From: Medicago truncatula
Taxonomy: Eukaryota; Streptophyta; Magnoliopsida; Fabales; Fabaceae
Assembly: GCF_003473485.1 (NCBI RefSeq)
Contig: NC_053044.1
Span: forward strand, 51,686,091-51,750,090
Reading direction: 5' to 3'
Length of the DNA: 64,000 nt
In this document: positions 42,673 through 55,903 of the stretch, in pieces
Position numbering within the stretch: the first letter of the stretch is position 1
How the letters are laid out: each line of letters begins with the position of its first letter
The notes under the pieces: generated by a model
Seen by the model: only the letters and a program-made list of their open reading frames with translations
Databases searched by the model: none
What the model was told of the DNA's origin: nothing
Translations under genes and position numbers: made by a program

Positions 42673-45600
42673 CTAGTAATTTCTGTATGCCAACTCCTTT
42701 ACAGCATCAGCAAGACTCTTTTCATTCTGAGCACTCTGAACCCAGTTTGCATTTATATTAACTCGTTCAAGGCTCTGCTTCAAAGTTCTAGCAATGGCGG
42801 GCATAGGATGGCTGGCAAAGAACTCCTCTACTTCCTTCGCCTTCTCAAGGGAAGCAAACTGTACCAGCCAAAAACAGAGAAAAAATGGAATTATGTTTGA
42901 GCATTCTGTTGCTATAACCCAACATTCCAGAATGAGGGGAAGCTTGCTAAGAAAACCAATGGAAAATGCGCATAGAGATGGTGCAGGAGACAAACCGGTG
43001 AGACAACACTACTGACAAAGCGGGTTATTAAAAATCCAGAGCCATAAGTTTTTACGATCTGTGCCCAGTTTTCCTGTATAATATTGAAGTGTAAGAAGAT
43101 AGAAATGAAAAACGGTTAACAGAAAATAAACATCATAATCTACATCAGTTTTTGTCTTCAAAATCAAAGCCCGGAGTAAATCATAGCATGCTCTCTAGGC
43201 TTAGAGATAAACTATCACATATGAGAGGCAGTCTTGGGAAAGAATTTAATAAAGTATTCAAACTCCAGTTCTATGATCAAGTTTTCTCCAAATAGCAACA
43301 ACAAAACGAAACTTTGTCCAGTGATCAATTTCCTAAACCTCAAAGGAATCTAATATTGATAAAATTAAAACAAAAATATAGTACACTTCATTTCTATTCA
43401 GCGACTACTGTAGTACTGTGATGTGTTATATACCTTAAGCCATGCCCAAGCCACATCTCTTCCTTCCCGATTGACAGCAAGTCCGAAAACAGCATCCTGA
43501 CTTCGAACCTTGTCCACGGATAACATCATATCAATCACCAAACTAATAATAATAATATGCAAACTTTTGTATGTCATTATGTTTGTGTATTATGTGTTCA
43601 AATAATATCTGAAAACGAGATACCTCTGAAGATAACATAAAGTTAAGAACTTCAAGAATTAGATCTGGATCGGATGAATAAGCCAGTGAGCCTACACGCA
43701 TAGAAAGTATTAGTATGCAGACTTAGAAATACCATGTCATGCTCTCATTGAAGATATTTCATTACCCAGAATACGTGTTTTCTCCTGACTTAGGTCAGTT
43801 TCTCTGTATACTTTCAGAAGGGATTCATAACCCGATCGGTTAGATTTGGTTGCCCGTTTCATTACAGCCACATAAACTGCCTGCCAACATTTACAATAAT
43901 CATCAAAATAAGAATTCATGAGATTTTGAGCATTCAAAATTTCAAATGATGCAGCAGCAAACCCTTCTTATATCAGGTGGAAGAAGTGGAGTATTTCTGT
44001 CTGCTAAGAATGCCTGGAATCTCTTGCTTGCTTCATCCAATGTCAGATCATGTCCAAATTCAGCAAGAGAAGTCAAAATTTCTCCTCTCAACAACGCATC
44101 ATCATGACTTTCTCCTGGTTTAGCATCCCAACCAAGCCTCCTGCAAGGCAATATAAACAGGAATGTTACAGCAGATACACTCTAATTCCTAAAAAGATTA
44201 TTAACTGCAATATAAACCAACTTACTCCGCAGAGTACTGGAAAACTTTAAAAAAGAACAGTTTGAAATAATCTAGTAAGTCTGGAACTGCATCAGCTGCA
44301 ATACGTTGAACTTTATGACTTACCTGTAAAATAAAAGAATTGAAATTAGATCTCCAATAAATAACCTATGTAACTAATGAGCAATATTGGGAAGATAGCA
44401 TTACAGTAAGCAGGTTAGACACAACAGTATAATCATCTTCCTCCCTATAAGCTCCCATCAAGTTAATCAAGGAGGTTAATGATTCTTTGCGAGCCATACA
44501 AAGTGCATACGAATCATCCAAAATTCCTGTCAAAGTAGTAGCTCACAAGTTATCAGTCTTTTCCTCTTCTACCATTAGAAAAAATTAAATTGTCAAGAGA
44601 TTATCTAATTTACCAAACCGGTCAGATGGAGATAATAATCGTTTCTCTACTGCAGATCTAAGTTTAGCTGCAAGCAGCTCATCATATTTCACCCTGTAGA
44701 AACCAGCCTGATCGACATTAAGCTTAATCCAAGAATTTGCACTCTTGTCTTTAGTAATCTCAGAACCCAGTAACTCTTTAACATCACGTGTCTCGGATTT
44801 CGTTTCCAAGAGGAAATTCTTGCGGACATCATATGAGCCAAAGCATAATGTTATTGGGATAATCCAATGGCCTTCCCCTTGAGCACCACTTGACAAGAAT
44901 TGTGACTGCCAATAAACATACAAGGATCACAAGTTACAATACATATAATGGCTTTTCTCTCTGAAAATAATCACAACAAGGAACTAATAAAAAGGTTGGA
45001 TGCAATGGTACCTGATCAAACTCTAACTTCTGATTATTGACTTTAACAGATACAACAGGGTATCCTTGCTGCTTTGTCCACGAGGTCATTAACTTATTCA
45101 CAGGTTCACCGGATCCTTCTTCAAGTGCAGCCCATAGATCCTCAGTCTTGGCATTTGAACAAGCATGCCTTTTTATATATGAAGCTAGTGATTTCTGGTT
45201 AGACAAAAAAGCAGTGTACAATTTAATCACAAAAGGTGAAATATATAACTCATCCATATTTGCCTCATAAAATAAAAACTCAGCCATATTCTAGCTAATA
45301 CGTAATTTAATACTATACACATATTCTGAAACGTACATCTTAAAACCTTATACGCCCTATTAAAAAGTACATCTGCCTATGAGTCATTGGATAAATAAAA
45401 ATTGCCTTGTTAACTACACTGTATTTGAGAGAAAACTCTAAAAACTGCCAATAATAGTTTACTTATGCATGATTCATTATCACTATATGAGCAGTTCACC
45501 GTGGGTTCTCATTCCATAAAATTTGGCATTGAAAGTACAGTTTTTCATGGAAGTGGTAAGAGTCCAAGTACCAACCTGAAAGCTTTCAGCACCAAGATAG

Positions 45601-48600
45601 CTTTGCAGCATCCTAATAACAGATGCACCTTTTCTATAACTTATCGCGTCAAATATCTCATCAATCTCGCGAGCATGATTTATCTCCACCTGCAAAAACA
45701 ATTTACAAAGATTAAAATAGACAATATAATGATAAGATAACTTATTAACTTTCAATTCGTTTATCTCCTTTAATTTATTTTTTTCTTATATATGCTAGAA
45801 ATTCCTGTATGAAAAAAGAAAAACAAAAGACTGGGGGGGACATAACCTAACCCAATAGAATAAATTTTTTGCATACAATTGATATTATATAACCAATGGT
45901 ATAAAGAATTATATTGCATAACAAATTAATCTGCATAAAACTCCAGATCAGAAAAAATGCGCCAAATCCCTTATCAGAGGCAAACTGAATCCATGAAAAA
46001 CTAAAACTAAACATTACCTCGATTGGGTGGGATTCTGCAAGCCCATCAAGCTTAAGACCCTCAGTGGATTCATTAAGAAATTGAGCCCATATTTTCCACT
46101 CAGGAAACAAGCCATCAACTGCTAAATAACTCACCTGACCACACCAAAAGAAGATGTAAAACCGAAAGAAAACTATCACTTAGTTATAGATAAAATATAA
46201 AAAACTTAAAATGTGTATTCCAAAATAAATAAATTAAACAGCACAGAATAAACAAGACTCTAGTTAGCAATATGATATGCGAGTCAAACAACTTACCCAT
46301 GTTGCAAAACCCTCATTCAGCCATAAATGTGTCCACCACTCCATTGTAACAAGATTGCCAAACCATTGATGTGCTAGTTCATGGGCTACAACAACAGCAA
46401 CCTTAACAGCAACAAAAGAATGTTAGAAATATTTTATTTCCTCCAGTTAGTAATAAAACATACTAGTTTTGAGATTGAGATTGGGGAACTAATGCCACCA
46501 AGACTAAAACAGTTTTATGAAATAGAAAACTACCCTCTGTTTGTTGGCAGCAGCAGAATGCTGATCATCATAGAGTAAAGCAGTCTCCCGATATGTAACC
46601 AACCCATAATTCTCCATGGCTCCAGCAGCAAAATCAGGAATTGCAATCATATCCAATTTTGGCAAGGTGTAGGGAGTGTCAAAGTAACTGTTGATAATCA
46701 GTTAGTTGACTAATGAGTGAAAGATTATACAAGATGAAATGAGCATTTACATATATAATCCACTCATCTTGCCAATGCAAACCTAATATACGAAAGATGG
46801 CGATGTGATATGGTAGTAGAAAGAATATATATAAAAAACCACGGATAATTTTGATAAATATAAAAAGAAGGTTTACTTAATAAGGATTTACCCATTAATA
46901 TTAGAGCTGTTAATCTTTGGTGGTGGAGGGTTGTAATATGGAAACCAACCACACCAAAGAAGGATTTGATGTGCCATAAACTTGTAATGAGATGATATAA
47001 AACCAAACAGTCCCTCGAAACCTACATGGTAGAGTGACGTCCAAGTCCAAGGTTCCCCTCAATAAAGTGAATTATAATGTAAGATCAAATTAATTCTGAT
47101 TGCCAATAATTAAAAGAGGAAGTATTTTTGTTGGTAATAATATTTGTACCACTCTTTAAGCATCTCTTATCTGCCTGTTGTGGAGATGTTACTATGTCTT
47201 GTATCAATTTTTCTCTTCTTGAGACTCCACAAAATTTAAAATTTATTATATATTTTGCCGCAACAAGGTGGATTAATGGAATGGAATTGGACATAAATGA
47301 AGTCCATAGTTTTTTATTAAAAATTTCCTGCCTGTGAAAAAAGGGATTGTTATAGGCCCATACTTACTCCTTGTATAGTCCCAAAGTTTTGACAGCAACA
47401 TCAAGTGCAAATTTCCCCTGGTTTGCCTTACCAACTTGACAATACACTCGGACTTTGACCCCTGTAGAGATGTTGAATTTAAATAAGAAAACCGAAAGTC
47501 AGTACTGATAATAACGTCAATACCTAAAATGTGCATAGCAAACATGATTTTACCATCGGGGGTATGATCTTCCACATAATCAAACAAACCAACAACGACA
47601 GCAACCAAATATGTAGACATTATTGGTGATTCTTGGTATGAAACTGTTTTGATATTTCTATCTATTTTTTCTTCAGCAATTGGCATGTTGGAGAGAGCAA
47701 CAAGGTCCGAAGGGACATCCAATGTGATCTTGAAAGTGGCCTGCAATATTAATCACAGTGAATAATGGGCTCAATCTCAAGGCATTCATCATTAGTTAAA
47801 GTAACTAGAATGTTATGTCCTTGCTACCAAAGCCATGAACCAAAAGGAAGCTTATTATTTGAATATTTTATTGTGTCTACTCTTGTGTGTGCCAAACAAA
47901 AGGTTCGTTGAAAAGGGAAAAGAGGGGAGTAGAAAAACCTTGCAAGCAGGTTCATCCCAACAAGGAAAGCATCGCCTGGCATCAGCTGGTTCAAACTGTG
48001 TAACTGCCATATTCTTCTTCTCACCGTTATGCTCATATTTGCTGCATATACATACCCATATGATACATAGTAACCAATAGGACTCTCAAACAAACAATTT
48101 AGAAACCGGTTAAATAAAATATGTTTTATTTTTTCGCTATAGAAATAGCTTATGTGAGCTTATACATAATTGCTTATTCCCAATAGAAATAGCTTATCAT
48201 GATAAGCACTTACGAATGCTATAAGCTACAGATAAGCTCTTTACCAAAAGAGAATCCAGAAAAATATTTAGCTTTGGAATTCTTGATGGAACATTGAAAT
48301 CAGCTTAAAAAAACAGTTACCTTCTGTAAAAACCTTTCATTCTATCGTTCAATATTCCTTCAAACTGAATAGCCAATACACCCAATCCAGTAGGTATTTT
48401 CTCAGAAAACTCCAACACCAGAATCTCATCATCTTCAAACAATTCAACTTTTGAAGGTTTAAAAACCTACAGAAACATTCATCGATTATAAATAAATCAG
48501 AAAGAAACATGGTAACAAAAAACACAGGTAGTACCTTTGAGGAATCGCGATTGGTGAAAGAAACGGCGTCGTCAGAGACAGTGAGTTCAGCGGCATTGAG

Positions 48601-48750
48601 AACTATGAAATTGGTAGCGGTGACGATGTTAAGGTTAACGGAGACAGAACCGGAAAAACGACATTCGTTGAGGTCTGGTTTGAGTCGAATGTCGTAACGC
48701 TTTGGAACAGCGAATTTGGGGAGACGAGGTTGTCCTTTGAATTGATCCAT
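42673..48750 (-). CDS. APM1: Aminopeptidase M1 (puromycin-sensitive type)
   Basis: Nineteen exons total 2631 nt, giving 876 residues, close to the 879 remembered for Arabidopsis APM1 (At4g33090). The protein opens [20 protein letters not shown]. The substrate motif GAMEN is at 271-275. The zinc site HELAH is at 307-311 with the third ligand Glu330 exactly 18 residues after the second His ([10 protein letters not shown]). The transition-state Tyr is Y392 (ISYRKGASV). The ERAP1-type C-terminal helical domain ends [17 protein letters not shown]1 is a membrane-associated M1 metallopeptidase needed for embryo and root development and linked to auxin transport. All exon junctions are GT-AG and in phase; exons run from 48750-48535 to 42858-42673. 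Introns hold a MITE (48098-48310). Confidence 0.96.
48098..48310. repeat. Legume MITE 'aagcttat' family, copy in APM1 intron
   Basis: The intron between APM1 exons 2 and 3 carries 'gctatagaaatagctta', 'gagcttatacataattgctt' and 'gataagcacttacgaatgct', shared with the copies in PP2C intron 1 and the methyltransferase intron. It appears shortened at one end. Confidence 0.55.
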
Positions 48751-50548
48751 TTTCTTGATGCGACAGATTCACACCCGCTTTCTTAAAATCGATCGATCGA
48801 TCGAAACAAAGATAACCGAGGCTCTTTAAATAGATTGCTTCATTCACTTTCACTAATACTTATCACCCTAGCTCATACGACGTCGTTCCTACTGTATTCA
48901 TTCACTTTCACTAATACTTTCTATGTTGGTATTTGCACGAAAACCAAAACAATAAATATATAAAATAGAAAATAATTTGAGTATATGAAAGAGAAAGTTG
49001 TCACAAAATATATGTTCAAATATCATTTCTAAATTTTGAACGTGAAGTGACAAAAAATGCATTTAATTGCAAAAGTATTTTTTTTTCTTCTAATAGTTAA
49101 GGTTGAAGTCAATAGTATTGTTCCTAGGTAAAATCAATCTAAAATAAAACTGTAAGCCAATCTAAAAGAATGAAAAGCTTAAAAAAGAAAAGTCGAATAT
49201 TTTTTAAAACTATTTGATGTTGTTTTGTAAAAACCGTTCAGATTGGATTAAATTTTGGATCACTATTTTTAAAACTAAACCAAACCCAAAACGAAATTTT
49301 AATCGTATTTTGTTCCTTAAAATTTAATTGCAATTTTGGTACTCTTATTTTCATTTCTCTGAAGTTTTTCTATCCATATTTTAAAATTCAGGTTTTTTGT
49401 CCCCCGTTCAATTTTTTCTAACTTTTGATCTTCATTCTATTTTGGGGTCAATTTAAATGAAATGTCTAAGTTGCCAATGACGATGTATAACATACGTTGA
49501 CATATTGAATGTATTGATGTGTTAACATGTGCTTTGCCAAATCATTAGTGACTTTGACACGAAATTAAAGTTGACTCCAAAATGTTGTGTGAGATCAAAA
49601 GTAATATAAAATTGAAAGTACATAAAGTGACAAACTCATAACATCTATGTAATAACATAATACAACAAAATATGTAAGCCTACAAATATGACTATATTCA
49701 TGTGTATATAATACAAATGGCATCGGATCTATAAGGTTGACGACACAAGAGTAATTGATTGAATGAGCATTGGATCGAAGTTGATATGACAATTTCAACC
49801 AAACAACACCATAACAGGACATGAAAACAAAATCACGAGCGAACAAAGACGGGAAAGCAAAACAACGTCACATCAAAACGACAAAATCACGAAAGAAAAA
49901 ACTAAATATATTTAAAAATCACCTATTTAAATGAAAATTATCTTGAGGGGTGATTTCATGTCAAAAAGTAATCCTAAATCATCCATATTTAATGGACATA
50001 GGAGACGGCTCGTAAGAGAGAGGGCTGGTTTTTAATCTTATATAATGCACAATTCAATCTATATTATTAATATTCATATGTTTTGAACATAATCAATATT
50101 ATTTTGTGTGATGGTAACGATAATAAAAAAAATGCACATGTTGCATTTTGGATATTCATAAATTATTTCAAATTAAATCGTAAATGTTTGAATCGGATCA
50201 ATTTTTTTTAAAATAGTCATTCAAATCGAACCATATTATTTGTCATTTTTACAAATTTCAGATTATTCCCTGCAATTTTATTTTTATTCCAACATTGTAA
50301 TTTGATTTTTTGTTGTTGATTTAGAACTCGTGAATCGTGACATATTACATTTGTAAATGTGATAATTTGACACAAAATTAATGCATAAAATTGACGAGGG
50401 TGCACACTTAATTGGTTTTTAAATTATTTCGAGCTTAACTCAATTGTTTTAAAAATTTTAATGTACATCATTTCGAAGATAAATTTTTCTGCTTCTGTGT
50501 TCTGACGTTGACATTGCGTACGAAGTTGGTTCGTCTTCGTCCTCGTCC
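48751..50548. other. Divergent intergenic region between APM1 and TRIAP1-like gene
   Basis: The 1.8 kb between the two divergent starts holds both promoters. 'cgatcgatcgatcg' lies in the APM1 leader (48790-48803), and the phrase 'cattcactttcactaatactt' is repeated at 48840 and 48898. A block at 49300-49590 with 'ttttgtcccccgttca' resembles an end of a legume DNA element. No gene is seen; the frames at 49595-49846 and 50217-50405 are unsupported. Confidence 0.55.
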
Positions 50549-50945
50549 ATGAGAGAGAAGAGAGGTTCTAAGCCGGCTTCACCTTCAACCTCTCCCTGTG
50601 CTCTTCTTAGAGACGCATACCACAATTGCTTCCACAGGTAATCTTCACCACTCTTTCTCCATTCTTACCCCCCTTTTCCCTTAAACCCTAATTTCATTAT
50701 TTCTGAAGGTGGTATACTGAGAAATTCGTCAAGGGTCAATATGACAAACAAGAATGTGTCTCCGAATGGCAAAAATATAAAGCTTGCCTTTCTGTAAGTC
50801 CTTACTTACTTCTATGCCTTTTATTCTTTCAGCCTTTCATGATAATATATATATTTTTTAACAGGAACATTTAGAAGATAAGCAAATGATTCGTATATTG
50901 GAAGGTGAAAATGCTTTTCAAGACAGTGCCTTTACTTCTCAATAA
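50549..50945 (+). CDS. TRIAP1/Mdm35-like twin-CX9C protein
   Basis: Three exons (50549-50637, 50709-50793, 50865-50945) total 255 nt, giving 84 residues. Two CX9C motifs are visible: C17/C27 (in CALLRDAYHNC) and C46/C56 (in CVSEWQKYKAC), the coiled-coil-helix pair oxidised by the Mia40 pathway in the mitochondrial intermembrane space. The spacing and the phrase WYTEKFVKG identify the UPF0203/Mdm35/TRIAP1 family, which partners PRELI/Ups proteins in phosphatidic-acid transfer. It matches the single-copy Arabidopsis gene At4g33100, which also sits beside APM1. The start is the first ATG in the leader. Each exon is too short for a simple ORF scan. Confidence 0.93.
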
Positions 50946-52239
50946 TTTGGATGATAAACATATCATATGATCGGTGATCAATTTTGTAGCCTCAATGCCT
51001 AGCTATTTGTAATGTAACATTGTTTAATTTAAATTATAGAATCATAGAAACTTAGGGTGAACCCTTCGTATTAAGAGTGGCGAACCAAGGTTATTGACAG
51101 AGTTGAATGTCAATGCCTAATTTTTAATCAAGATTGAGTAATTACTCCTTGACAACAATAATTTACTTTTACTTTGTATGTTTGAGATTGGAATCACATT
51201 TGATTTTGAAACTTTCCTTTTTAATTGTGATAGATAGAGAGAATATGAAAGCTAACCCGACATAATGCATTTTGTGTTTGCTTATGATTTGTTTATGATT
51301 TTATGGTTAACTTTTAGTTCCATTCCCGAGTCTTGAATGCTCATATAAAGGATAGATTTCTTACTCTATTAGAAACGAAAATCAAGTAAGTTCAATGAGA
51401 CAGAGGAGTCAAATGAAAGTTCTTTTCATACAGCCCTGCACCCTCGATGTTGTGGCGTTATAAGGCCAAATTCAAATTTCTTGCTTATATAAGTATCTAT
51501 GGAGGTTTATACATCAAACTTGTTAAGTTTGATGAACTTTTGTCAAACTTCATAAAACACTTGGGTGTTTGAAAGCTAAACCTGCGAGAGCTCAACTATG
51601 AAAACCCTGTTAAAATTAATTGTAGACAATTGGTGAAGGATCCAAATCCTAAACCAAAATCAAGTCAGTCAACAATTCGCAAAACGGGTTGGAATAACGA
51701 GACACAAAGTTCAAAAGGAAAATAACAGAACACAATGAATTCAGAGTTCACTACCCCCTTCCCTCTTCGTGTTCAACCTAGAGCTCTAGCAGAAAATTCA
51801 ATTTTAATTTTCTTGGCAACCCTATCATTCTGGCAACTGGGAGCGGATTCCATACTTTGTTTTTAAAATTGTTTGTTTACTCACCCATATAATTGTAAGT
51901 TTGTGTATGTTTGAATGATTCCACCTGAGTACACTCAAGTCTTTAAAATGGATTCTTCTTGATTTTACTTATAATTTTGTGTACTGTATCAACCACACTA
52001 AAATGAAATTTATTCATTCACCTTTCGTGTCAATTACAGAGGCCATTTGGCATTGATCTGTTTTCCAAGGGAAGACTTTGTGATAAAAAATAGGTAGACG
52101 ACTACATAAAACTAGTTCATCAATCAATAAAAGCAAACAAGAATTATTGAAGTATGCAGCCTCGTTGAACAGTTTATTCTCTCTCTCTTTAAATCCCGAC
52201 TCGGTTTGCAAATCAAGGGAAGAATGGTTTTAGTTTTCT
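50946..52239. other. Convergent intergenic region
   Basis: The 3' flanks of the TRIAP1-like gene and of the methyltransferase meet here. No gene or bounded element was recognised; the frame at 52014-52211 is low in content and unsupported. Confidence 0.55.
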
Positions 52240-54486
52240 TTATTTCTTTTTGAAAAGAAAGTGTGCAACCATCCATTCTTCACCATTATTGTATCCAAAA
52301 AGTTCTGCCACAGCTATGAAAAATGTTCTCCAGTAGACAGTCCATTTGGTAGCTGAATCTTTGCCATATGTTGATTCCATAATTGGCTTGATGGAAGTCT
52401 TGTTCTTATCCATTCTTTTGAGCCATTCTTCACTGCAAAATAATTTTGCTTTTGATTCAGGAATACAGTTCAAACTTGCTTTGTTAACAAATAGCAGTAA
52501 ACTATGGATAGAATAGGACTTATCTAACAATTCAGCATATTCTAACCTGGTCTGTGCGTAGTGTTTCCCATTTACCAGCCAATGGTTGATGACAGTAACA
52601 TCATCCTTCACACATCACCAAAGAATTCAATTACAAGTGAGCAGAATCATGACGAAATATAAAGGCTTTACACAACAAAATTATCGGTACTACTGCAATA
52701 CTATTGGGAAATAAAGAGCTAGTACGAACTACATAATTCAAGCTTACTTGGAAATAAAGAAGTAGATTTGCTGCGGGCATAGTTCCTCCGGTAAAGAAGT
52801 ATCTCGTAATCCAATCATCTTCATTTTTGTCCTACATGTATAAGTAGCAAGTAACAGTAAGTAAATGATTAGTATCTTTGAGAACTCAATCAGTCTTATT
52901 AGGTATTGACTAATATCACAAGCCAAACAACTAACTAAGGCATTATATGAAGTTTACCTCAAAGTGGTAGGCAAATGCTTTGTGGCAGAAATGATGAACG
53001 AATAAAAGGCCATCCTCTTTCATCCAGATGGATATCTTCTTGAGAAGATCTTTATAGTTCTTCATATGCTGTGTCAAGGTTAAAACTGAATCAATTTTAA
53101 TAAAACAAAGCTTCAATGCAGATTATTTACCCGCAAAATCTAACCTCAAACATTTCTATGGAAAATATTCTGTCATAAGAAGCTTCCATTTCAAATGTGC
53201 TAATGTCTGCAACAATGATATCCACATTTTGCAGCTGCAGCTCCCTGACAAGAGGGCAGTGAAAAAAAGTGATTTTGATCATCATAATATGCATGATTTG
53301 CAAGACAAGTATTGGTGTCATGTAAGAAGAGCTGTTTGTTCAATTAAATAATTGTAAACTATATGACATGCACAATGGTTGAAGCAAACTATACAATATC
53401 AAGAAATATACCGGCATTTCTCCTCAATAAAAGCTTTTTGAGTCGTGGAATTGCAGATTCCTGTAACCCTGGAACTACTGTAATTCTTGGCAATGAATAA
53501 AGTCAGTGATCCCCAACCGCATCCGACATCAAGAACTGTATGACCATCTTTCAGGTTCGATCTCTCGCAATATAGTTTCAACATTTCTTCTTCAGCATCT
53601 TCCAATGTCTTTGAGGCAGAAGAGAAATAACAAGAACTGCACCAGTTCATACATACGCGAACGTCACATAAATCATAAGGTTGTGCACATAATTTTACTA
53701 TTTTCCTTGTGCAAATCTTTTATATTACCAACAAACAATCATTTTACATCGTATCAAGGATTTGTTTATAAAGAATCTTTACACTTGTATCTACTATAGC
53801 CTTTACCCTACCCCCATATACCTCAATGATAGCATGTTTGAATTGATTTATTTGAGCTTATCTACGGACAAAAACACCTTTGAGACTATTAGGGAGAACT
53901 TATGAAAACAACCTACGACATGTCCATAAACCGTTATCAGCTTATTTCTATAAGCTCTACATGATAACTTATGAAAACAGTTTATAACTTATATGGAAAC
54001 AATTTAACTTTATTCTATCCCTTATTAGAAATAACTTATACAAAAGCTTTTTATATGAATCAGTTCTTAAAAATACCTGTATTTGAGATTGTTTCCAAGA
54101 ACGAGCTTAAAGAAGGAGGTAGGTAATTCATAATGTTGAGATTTAGGGACATCAGTACTGACAGCAATAGGCATATCTTGTAAAGCTGAAAGGAAAGAAT
54201 ATCATATAAAGCATTAAAACAAGAGCATATTCTATAATATATATATATATATATATAACAAAAATGGAAAGGTGATGAAGGAGAAAGTACAATGAGCAAA
54301 TTGGAGAAGATCAGAAAGCTGAAGTTCAGAGGAAGGTTTGTAAGAAGAACGAAGGCGAGTTGATAAAAGCAAACGTGTGAGTCTTCTGATGACGGTATCA
54401 GGAAGCAAATTGCGTTCAAGTGAACCAAGCATCAGCTTCACCGTCGTGTTGTAAGGTAGATGCATCATCTCTTCCATCTTTTCCAT
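52240..54486 (-). CDS. Coclaurine N-methyltransferase-like protein, frameshifted
   Basis: Eight exons (54486-54291, 54185-54077, 53636-53412, 53244-53145, 53069-52958, 52831-52748, 52605-52547, 52432-52240) belong to the CFA-synthase/coclaurine N-methyltransferase-like family (compare At4g33110 and At4g33120). The SAM motif I is VLDVGCGWGSLTLF near 136-149, with IFSIEMFEHMKNY after it. The exons sum to 1078 nt, one base too many. In exon 5, at about 53039-53042, the sequence has three T where two are expected (cttctttgag), so after LLK the frame shifts and meets a TGA at 52961-52959, about 246 residues in. Family-like sequence resumes in the other frame right after the extra base (ISIWMKEDGLLFVHHF) and continues to the normal stop. 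Without the extra base the product would be 358 residues, the usual length. It is either a recent null allele or a sequence error. Confidence 0.85.
53826..54062. repeat. Legume MITE 'aagcttat' family, copy in methyltransferase intron 2
   Basis: The block starts tgtttgaattgatttatttg and contains 'gagcttatctacggacaaaa', 'cttatttctataagctctac' and 'gaaataacttatacaaaagc', shared with the copies in the PP2C and APM1 introns. It lies in intron 2 between 54076 and 53637. Confidence 0.6.
54235..54257. repeat. (AT)n run in methyltransferase intron 1
   Basis: About 22 bp of AT dinucleotides between exon 1 and exon 2. Confidence 0.85.
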
Positions 54487-55903
54487 CAACTACCACACCA
54501 CACTTCTGTGGCTGCGTTCTGATAACAATAAACAAAGTCAAAGACACGTGGTAGTAGACGTAGTCTTGCTTTCACAATACCTTATCTTTTTAGGTAAGGT
54601 TTAATATTTGCTATTAAAAGAAAAGTAAGTTTTGCAAGAGCCTAGGATGATCAATTTTGATTTTAATTTCTAGAAAATATTTTGTTATTTTTCATTCCCT
54701 AAAATATTAAATTTTTTACTACTTTTTTAGCATATAATAGAGCTTAGTTTAAGGTTGCATAAAAAAAAAAAAATTAGAGAAATGATATTTGTACAACCAT
54801 TTTATAACAACTTTTGTGATAATTTTCTTTCTCATTCTCACATTATATTTTAATTTTCTCTCTCTATTACTTTGATTTTCGTGCTAATACATATTTTTCT
54901 TTGTAAAAATATCGTTATCGCATAGCTTGTCAAATAAATAGACGTTCAAATAACACAACTCAAAAAAATATATCACACACTCTTCCACTCAAAGAAATCA
55001 CATCACAAGTGTTGGCAAGCCTTCAAAGAAATCACATCACAAACAAGATTCTCGTGGATTGACTATAACTATTAACTAGTAAACAATTACTCTCACCGGT
55101 CTCAAATGTAAGAAATTTTTTACTTTTTAGGTTCATTCAATAAATGATGTATGTGCCACATCATTAACTATTACTTTTTCAAAAATTCAAAAATAATGAT
55201 TTTTTTTCGATTTTTCAATTTTTTTTCTTCTGATTTTTAAAATAATTTTAGCTTTTTAAAAATTAATTAAAAAAGATTTTTTGTTTTTTTTTTAAAAATA
55301 TAAATGACATGCAAACTCTTTTTTACACCTGGCATGCAAAAAAAAATTGAAAAATAAAAAAAAATGTCACGTCAGTGCCACATCATAGATTCTGTTGAGT
55401 CACAGGGCTCAGGAGGCGATCCTGAAGAATCTTTATTTTACAAGGACGGAATCTATAATTTTTTTTTACAGGGGGTAAAGCCCTATTAACGCTTTTTAGC
55501 TCAAATTCATTCCGAAACTTAGGGACATAAAGAATAAATAGAGAATGAGAGAACTTCTAAGAAAACTTGTTTTTGTTTGATAAATTAATAACAATTAAAT
55601 GTAATAAAAACAAGTTTCCTTAAAAAAAAAAAAAAAAAAACAAGTGGTGTATTCACCTTTAAATAAATAATAATCATAGTCAAAACTCAAAAGTGGTAAA
55701 CCTGGTTCTATATATTATGAACATGATCATAAAGCAACCAAAATCCGATCTTTTGTTTTTGTTCTTGTAGAAACAAGAAACGGTCTTCATATTCTACATG
55801 AGAATTTACCAACTCTTAACACTCATGCCTCATAACACTAGGCAACGTAGTTAGGGTAAATAGTAGTAGCTAGTTTTGGTCCATGAAGATGCCAAAACTT
55901 GAT
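54487..55903. other. Intergenic region upstream of methyltransferase
   Basis: This holds the methyltransferase promoter and the 3' flank of the WRKY gene. The word aaagaaatcacatcaca occurs twice (54986 and 55023). The block at about 55100-55500, with 'caaggacggaatc' and 'gggggtaaagcc' words and AT-rich homopolymers, is typical of the end of a legume DNA element; its partner end was not found. Confidence 0.5.
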
